18,320 nucleotides of DNA, taken from Candidatus Mesolinea sp. Its GTDB lineage: Bacteria > Chloroflexota > Anaerolineae > Anaerolineales > Anaerolineaceae. The notes under the pieces are model-generated. The model worked only from the letters and a program-made list of their open reading frames with translations. It ran no database searches and was not told the origin of the DNA. Shown here piece after piece: positions 15,328 to 18,320 of this stretch. The stretch spans positions 1 to 18,320 of the forward strand of contig DNSH01000078.1 of assembly GCA_003499715.1 (NCBI GenBank). The letters run 5' to 3'. The position numbers and the translations under genes are program-made. Positions within the stretch are counted from its first letter, which is position 1. Each line of letters begins with the position of its first letter.

Positions 15328-16791
15328 TTAATAATAATCTCGCAAGGAACTTTTGTACTTAGGGTTACGCAGCTTGCGTAAAGCCGTGCTTTCGATTTGG
15401 CGGATGCGTTCGCGTGTCAAACCGAAGCGCTCACTAATCTCCTCCAACGAATGGTTAATCCCATCGGTCAAGCCAAAGCGCATCTCCAATACTTCGCGCT
15501 CACGTTCAGTCAACGTGTCCAACGAGCGCTGCACACTTTCGCGCAGGTCTTCCAAGATGACCTCTTCAATCGGTTCGGATGCGTCAGCGTCCTCGATGTA
15601 ATCCGCCAAGGTGCTGTTGTCTTCATCGCCTATGGGGCTCTCCAAGGAGATGGGTTCTTCGCTGATTTTTAGGATTTGCTCGACCTTTTGGGTAGCATCA
15701 TCCCAGCGGCGTAAACAAGCTGGATCTAATTTATCGCGGGTATAGTCCGCTCTTTTTATAGCCTTCTGATCTATTTCATCGAGAAAGCCGGAATCCACAG
15801 CAATCTCGGCAAAAGTTGGCTCCCGGCCAAATTCCTGAACTAATTTGTGCTGTACTTTCATGAGTTTACTGATAGATTCAACCATGTGCACAGGGATGCG
15901 AATCGTACGCGCGTTTTCCAAGATGTACCGGCTCACGGATTGACGGATCCACCAGGTGGCATAAGTGCTAAAGCGAAAACCGCGGGTTGGATCATATTTC
16001 TGCACAGCACGCAGCAAGCCAATGTTGCCTTCTTGAATGAGATCCATGATGTTGATCCCCCTGCCGGTATAGCGTTTGGCTACGCTCACCACCAAGCGCA
16101 GGTTATATTCCACCAACTGGCGCCCTGCCGCCTTAGCATTTTCATGTATTTGCTCCACGCATTGGCGGTTTTCTGCCTCGCTGGGAAGTGCTTCGGTCAG
16201 CATATCCCAGTCAGGTAGGTTTTGCTGCTGGTTAACATGGCTCAGTAGGGTTTGTAAAAATTGCGGCGGCAGCAAATAGGCATCTAAGTAGAACCGGCAA
16301 AGATCGCGTGCTAAAATCTCCCACTCATGATCCTGCCCCCAACGCTCATCGCGCAAGTAGGTATAGACGTACGAATCCTTACTTTGTAAACAGTCTTGGT
16401 GCAGCGCTCCGGCTTCTTCCAGCACGGCACTAAGCCTTGGTGGCGCTTTGTGCACATGCTCGGCATCCAACTCCACCTGGGACCAAGTCGATTTCATGTC
16501 TTTGTATACCGCTTGCACGTCTAATAGCTTTGCCGATGTGAGATATGTTCTTAGGCGCTTTTCAGCCTGCACGCAAATTGCGAGTCGAAACTCACCTTTA
16601 TCGTCTAATAATTTACTCCGATTGATTTCCTGCAGATAAAGCTGGATAGGTTCACCCACCGGTGTGGCGTTCTCTAAAACTGGTAGGTAATACTCTTTGA
16701 TGTCTTCCTCGTCATAAATAAAATCTTCATCTTCAAATTGAGGAGTGTTTTCCTCCTCATCTGGTTCTAAGGGATGATCTTCCATCTTCAT
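15328..16791 (-). CDS. rpoD: RNA polymerase primary sigma factor (RpoD/SigA)
   Basis: Primary sigma factor, 487 residues, directing RNA polymerase to housekeeping promoters. The first 35 residues are a strongly acidic head (16 Asp/Glu) where longer sigma-70s have region 1.1. Region 1.2 ([11 protein letters not shown]) is at 46-70. A non-conserved helical stretch fills about 79-217. Region 2 (218-300) is complete, with [26 protein letters not shown] and the -10-reading, DNA-melting segment [15 protein letters not shown]. Region 3 (303-385) carries an unusual insertion at about 338-366, then the intact 3.2 finger [14 protein letters not shown]. Region 4 (415-487) has [15 protein letters not shown] and the -35-reading helix-turn-helix [23 protein letters not shown] 16791 has AAGGA upstream; a second ATG two codons later is also possible. 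dnaG ends 20 nt before the start, forming a dnaG-rpoD operon without rpsU. Confidence 0.97.
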   Translation of the reverse strand: MKMEDHPLEPDEEENTPQFEDEDFIYDEEDIKEYYLPVLENATPVGEPIQLYLQEINRSKLLDDKGEFRLAICVQAEKRLRTYLTSAKLLDVQAVYKDMKSTWSQVELDAEHVHKAPPRLSAVLEEAGALHQDCLQSKDSYVYTYLRDERWGQDHEWEILARDLCRFYLDAYLLPPQFLQTLLSHVNQQQNLPDWDMLTEALPSEAENRQCVEQIHENAKAAGRQLVEYNLRLVVSVAKRYTGRGINIMDLIQEGNIGLLRAVQKYDPTRGFRFSTYATWWIRQSVSRYILENARTIRIPVHMVESISKLMKVQHKLVQEFGREPTFAEIAVDSGFLDEIDQKAIKRADYTRDKLDPACLRRWDDATQKVEQILKISEEPISLESPIGDEDNSTLADYIEDADASEPIEEVILEDLRESVQRSLDTLTEREREVLEMRFGLTDGINHSLEEISERFGLTRERIRQIESTALRKLRNPKYKSSLRDYY

Positions 16792-16811
16792 TAAATCCTT
16801 ATTAATCAGGT

Positions 16812-18320
16812 TTACCGATTGGGTCGATAGGATAAATTGGTGCCGCCGGCTAATGGCGATTGCAAAGCCAGATCTAAAATGCGGCGTTGATTGAGCAGTT
16901 CGAGCAATAAAATCTGGGCTTCTTCTTCGCTAAAGGTTTTTTCTTCTAATTCCGATTGGAGAAACTGGATTTCTTGAATGCGATCCTGCACCACATTGCG
17001 GCGGATGCGCACAATGGTTCGCACTTGCTCTGCTAAGCGCTTTTCCTCTGAAGGCGGCAAGATTTTCCTCATTGGCATCGGCTCATCTTTTTCCTCTAAG
17101 CTCTCAGGGAGATTTTCCTCCAGATATTCCTTCGGAGACATTAAATCTTGGTCTAAGCTTGCTTTGACCAGTTTAAACCCTTGGTTGAAGTCACTTTCCG
17201 TAAAATCAGCTTCACCTAAAGGTTCCAACCCGAGCAATCCCAGCGAGCGGTTCAGCCGGTAAAGTGATTCTGGATCCCGAAGGAGGGCTTGCAAGGCTTC
17301 CTTCTCCAGGATGCGGTTACGAGAAGCGCTATCCGCTAGCGGGCTTGCCTCAGGGCTCTCCATTGCTTCCCGTTGCGCTCCTCGTGAGCGCCGCGGTTGG
17401 CGTTTCTGGGGTGCGGCAGCTAATAGGGCGCGCACATCCACACGCAACAGCCTTGCTAATTGCTCGCGGTAAGCCTCCCGTTCAACTGAGTCAGCCACAT
17501 CTTCAATAAGAGGCAGCACTTGGGCTGCAATTTCCCGTTTGACTTTGGCGTCCTCCAGGTTCTGAGATGCAGCCAAAGTCTCCATCACATGCACTACCAC
17601 GGGTTTAGCTTTGGCTACAATCTGCTCCCAGGCTTGTGGATCCGAAAGCACGATTTCATCTGGATCTTTGCCTTCAGGCAGTGTAGTTACGCGGATGTCT
17701 GCCCTCAGGCGCGCTTCTGCATGCAGCAAGCCGTGGGCATCGAAGCGCAGCTCGGTTTCTTGATCCAACGTTTGGCGCGCGGTTTCTAAACCGCGCAAGG
17801 TAGCTTTTTCACCCGCAGCGTCTGGGTCCAGAGCTAAGATGATGTTGCGCGAAAACTTTTTGAGCAACGTAAACTGGTCCTCCGTAAGCGCCGTACCCAT
17901 TGGGGAGATGGCATTATGAAAGCCAGCCTGATGCAGACCGATGACGTCCATATAGCCTTCCACAATGACCGCTTGTTCACTTTTGCGGATCTCCCGGCGA
18001 GCCATATCTAAACCATAGAGCAAGCTGCCCTTATCAAAAAGCTCCGTGCGCGGGGAGTTGATGTATTTAGCTACGGTTTGATCCTCACTGAAAAGGATTC
18101 TGCCGCCGAAGCCTGCTATCTTCCCGTAAGTATCACGGATGGGGAACATCAGCCTTTGGCGGAAGCGGTCATAACTGGTACCATCTTCTCGCTGAGTAAT
18201 AAGCCCAGAAGCTTCTAGCAAGCTTTGGTTGTATCCTTTGCGTTGCAGGGCGCTACCCAGCGCATTCCAAGATGAGGGGGCATAGCCCAATCCCCAAATC
18301 TTAATCGTTTCATCGCTCAA
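16812..18320 (-). CDS. dnaG: DNA primase DnaG (5'-truncated by window edge)
   Basis: Makes RNA primers for chromosomal replication, with the DnaB helicase. The reading frame is open through the last base of the window; the first visible codon (TTG) is internal, since residues like [17 protein letters not shown] match the middle of the RNA-polymerase core. The N-terminal zinc-binding domain and the start codon are therefore outside. Numbering from the edge, the core shows [19 protein letters not shown] (57-75) and a Toprim fold with EGYMDV (E121) and the metal-binding pair in [11 protein letters not shown] (D165, D167); many primases have DGD here. After about residue 305 a charged linker leads to a helical C-terminal helicase-interacting region ([14 protein letters not shown] start, then [13 protein letters not shown]) and a Glu/Arg-rich coiled tail. 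It ends 20 nt before rpoD. Confidence 0.96.
   Translation of the reverse strand: MSDETIKIWGLGYAPSSWNALGSALQRKGYNQSLLEASGLITQREDGTSYDRFRQRLMFPIRDTYGKIAGFGGRILFSEDQTVAKYINSPRTELFDKGSLLYGLDMARREIRKSEQAVIVEGYMDVIGLHQAGFHNAISPMGTALTEDQFTLLKKFSRNIILALDPDAAGEKATLRGLETARQTLDQETELRFDAHGLLHAEARLRADIRVTTLPEGKDPDEIVLSDPQAWEQIVAKAKPVVVHVMETLAASQNLEDAKVKREIAAQVLPLIEDVADSVEREAYREQLARLLRVDVRALLAAAPQKRQPRRSRGAQREAMESPEASPLADSASRNRILEKEALQALLRDPESLYRLNRSLGLLGLEPLGEADFTESDFNQGFKLVKASLDQDLMSPKEYLEENLPESLEEKDEPMPMRKILPPSEEKRLAEQVRTIVRIRRNVVQDRIQEIQFLQSELEEKTFSEEEAQILLLELLNQRRILDLALQSPLAGGTNLSYRPNR

Noticed and set aside
18318..18320. TTG at the window edge as the dnaG start
   Set aside because: The protein there is already in the middle of the primase core; the zinc-binding domain must be encoded beyond the edge.
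1..18320. CRISPR arrays, tRNA/rRNA genes, IS elements or prophage genes
   Set aside because: No regularly spaced repeats, cloverleaf-type sequence, transposase or phage-like proteins were seen; the window is almost fully occupied by core genes.

Overview
The window looks like a core-genome segment from an anaerobic member of the Chloroflexota, probably class Anaerolineae. This is inferred from gene content and protein style: a 911-residue AlaRS with a Cys-rich insert, a short acidic-headed RpoD directly downstream of dnaG, and an EtfA carrying a ferredoxin domain. No rRNA, tRNA, IS element or CRISPR array is visible. Coding density is very high; the longest gaps between genes are about 190 nt, so no stretch over 300 bases lacks a gene.

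Left part (1-6585, plus strand): the 3' end of a probable dnaX, then ybaB (overlapping dnaX), recR, alaS (behind its own TATAAT box) and mutS. The dnaX-ybaB-recR order is a widely conserved replication/repair cluster. alaS and mutS are 9 nt apart and probably co-transcribed.

Middle (6595-9814): fmt lies convergent to mutS with only 9 nt between the stop codons. It is divergent from an EF-G-like GTPase gene that has its own extended -10 promoter, a structured leader and a clear intrinsic terminator. The EF-G-like protein keeps all five domains but has changed GTPase signatures, so it is a paralogue rather than the housekeeping translocase.

Right part (9813-18320, all minus strand, so read right to left): dnaG (5' end outside the window) and rpoD as a replication/transcription pair; then a bifunctional NAD(P)HX epimerase/dehydratase; then a three-gene operon of a GlcD/D-lactate-dehydrogenase-type flavoprotein, etfB, and an etfA with an N-terminal 2x[4Fe-4S] domain. 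This trio has the composition of the electron-confurcating lactate dehydrogenase/Etf complexes known from acetogens. It is the most interesting metabolic system here, because it would let a fermenter oxidise lactate (or a related 2-hydroxyacid) with NAD+ at the expense of reduced ferredoxin.

Other points of note are a compound palindrome between rpoD and the NAD(P)HX repair gene whose core resembles a Fur-family (Zur-type) box, tandem hairpins in the EF-G-like leader, and an apparently leaderless fmt. I did not find a clearly unprecedented system.
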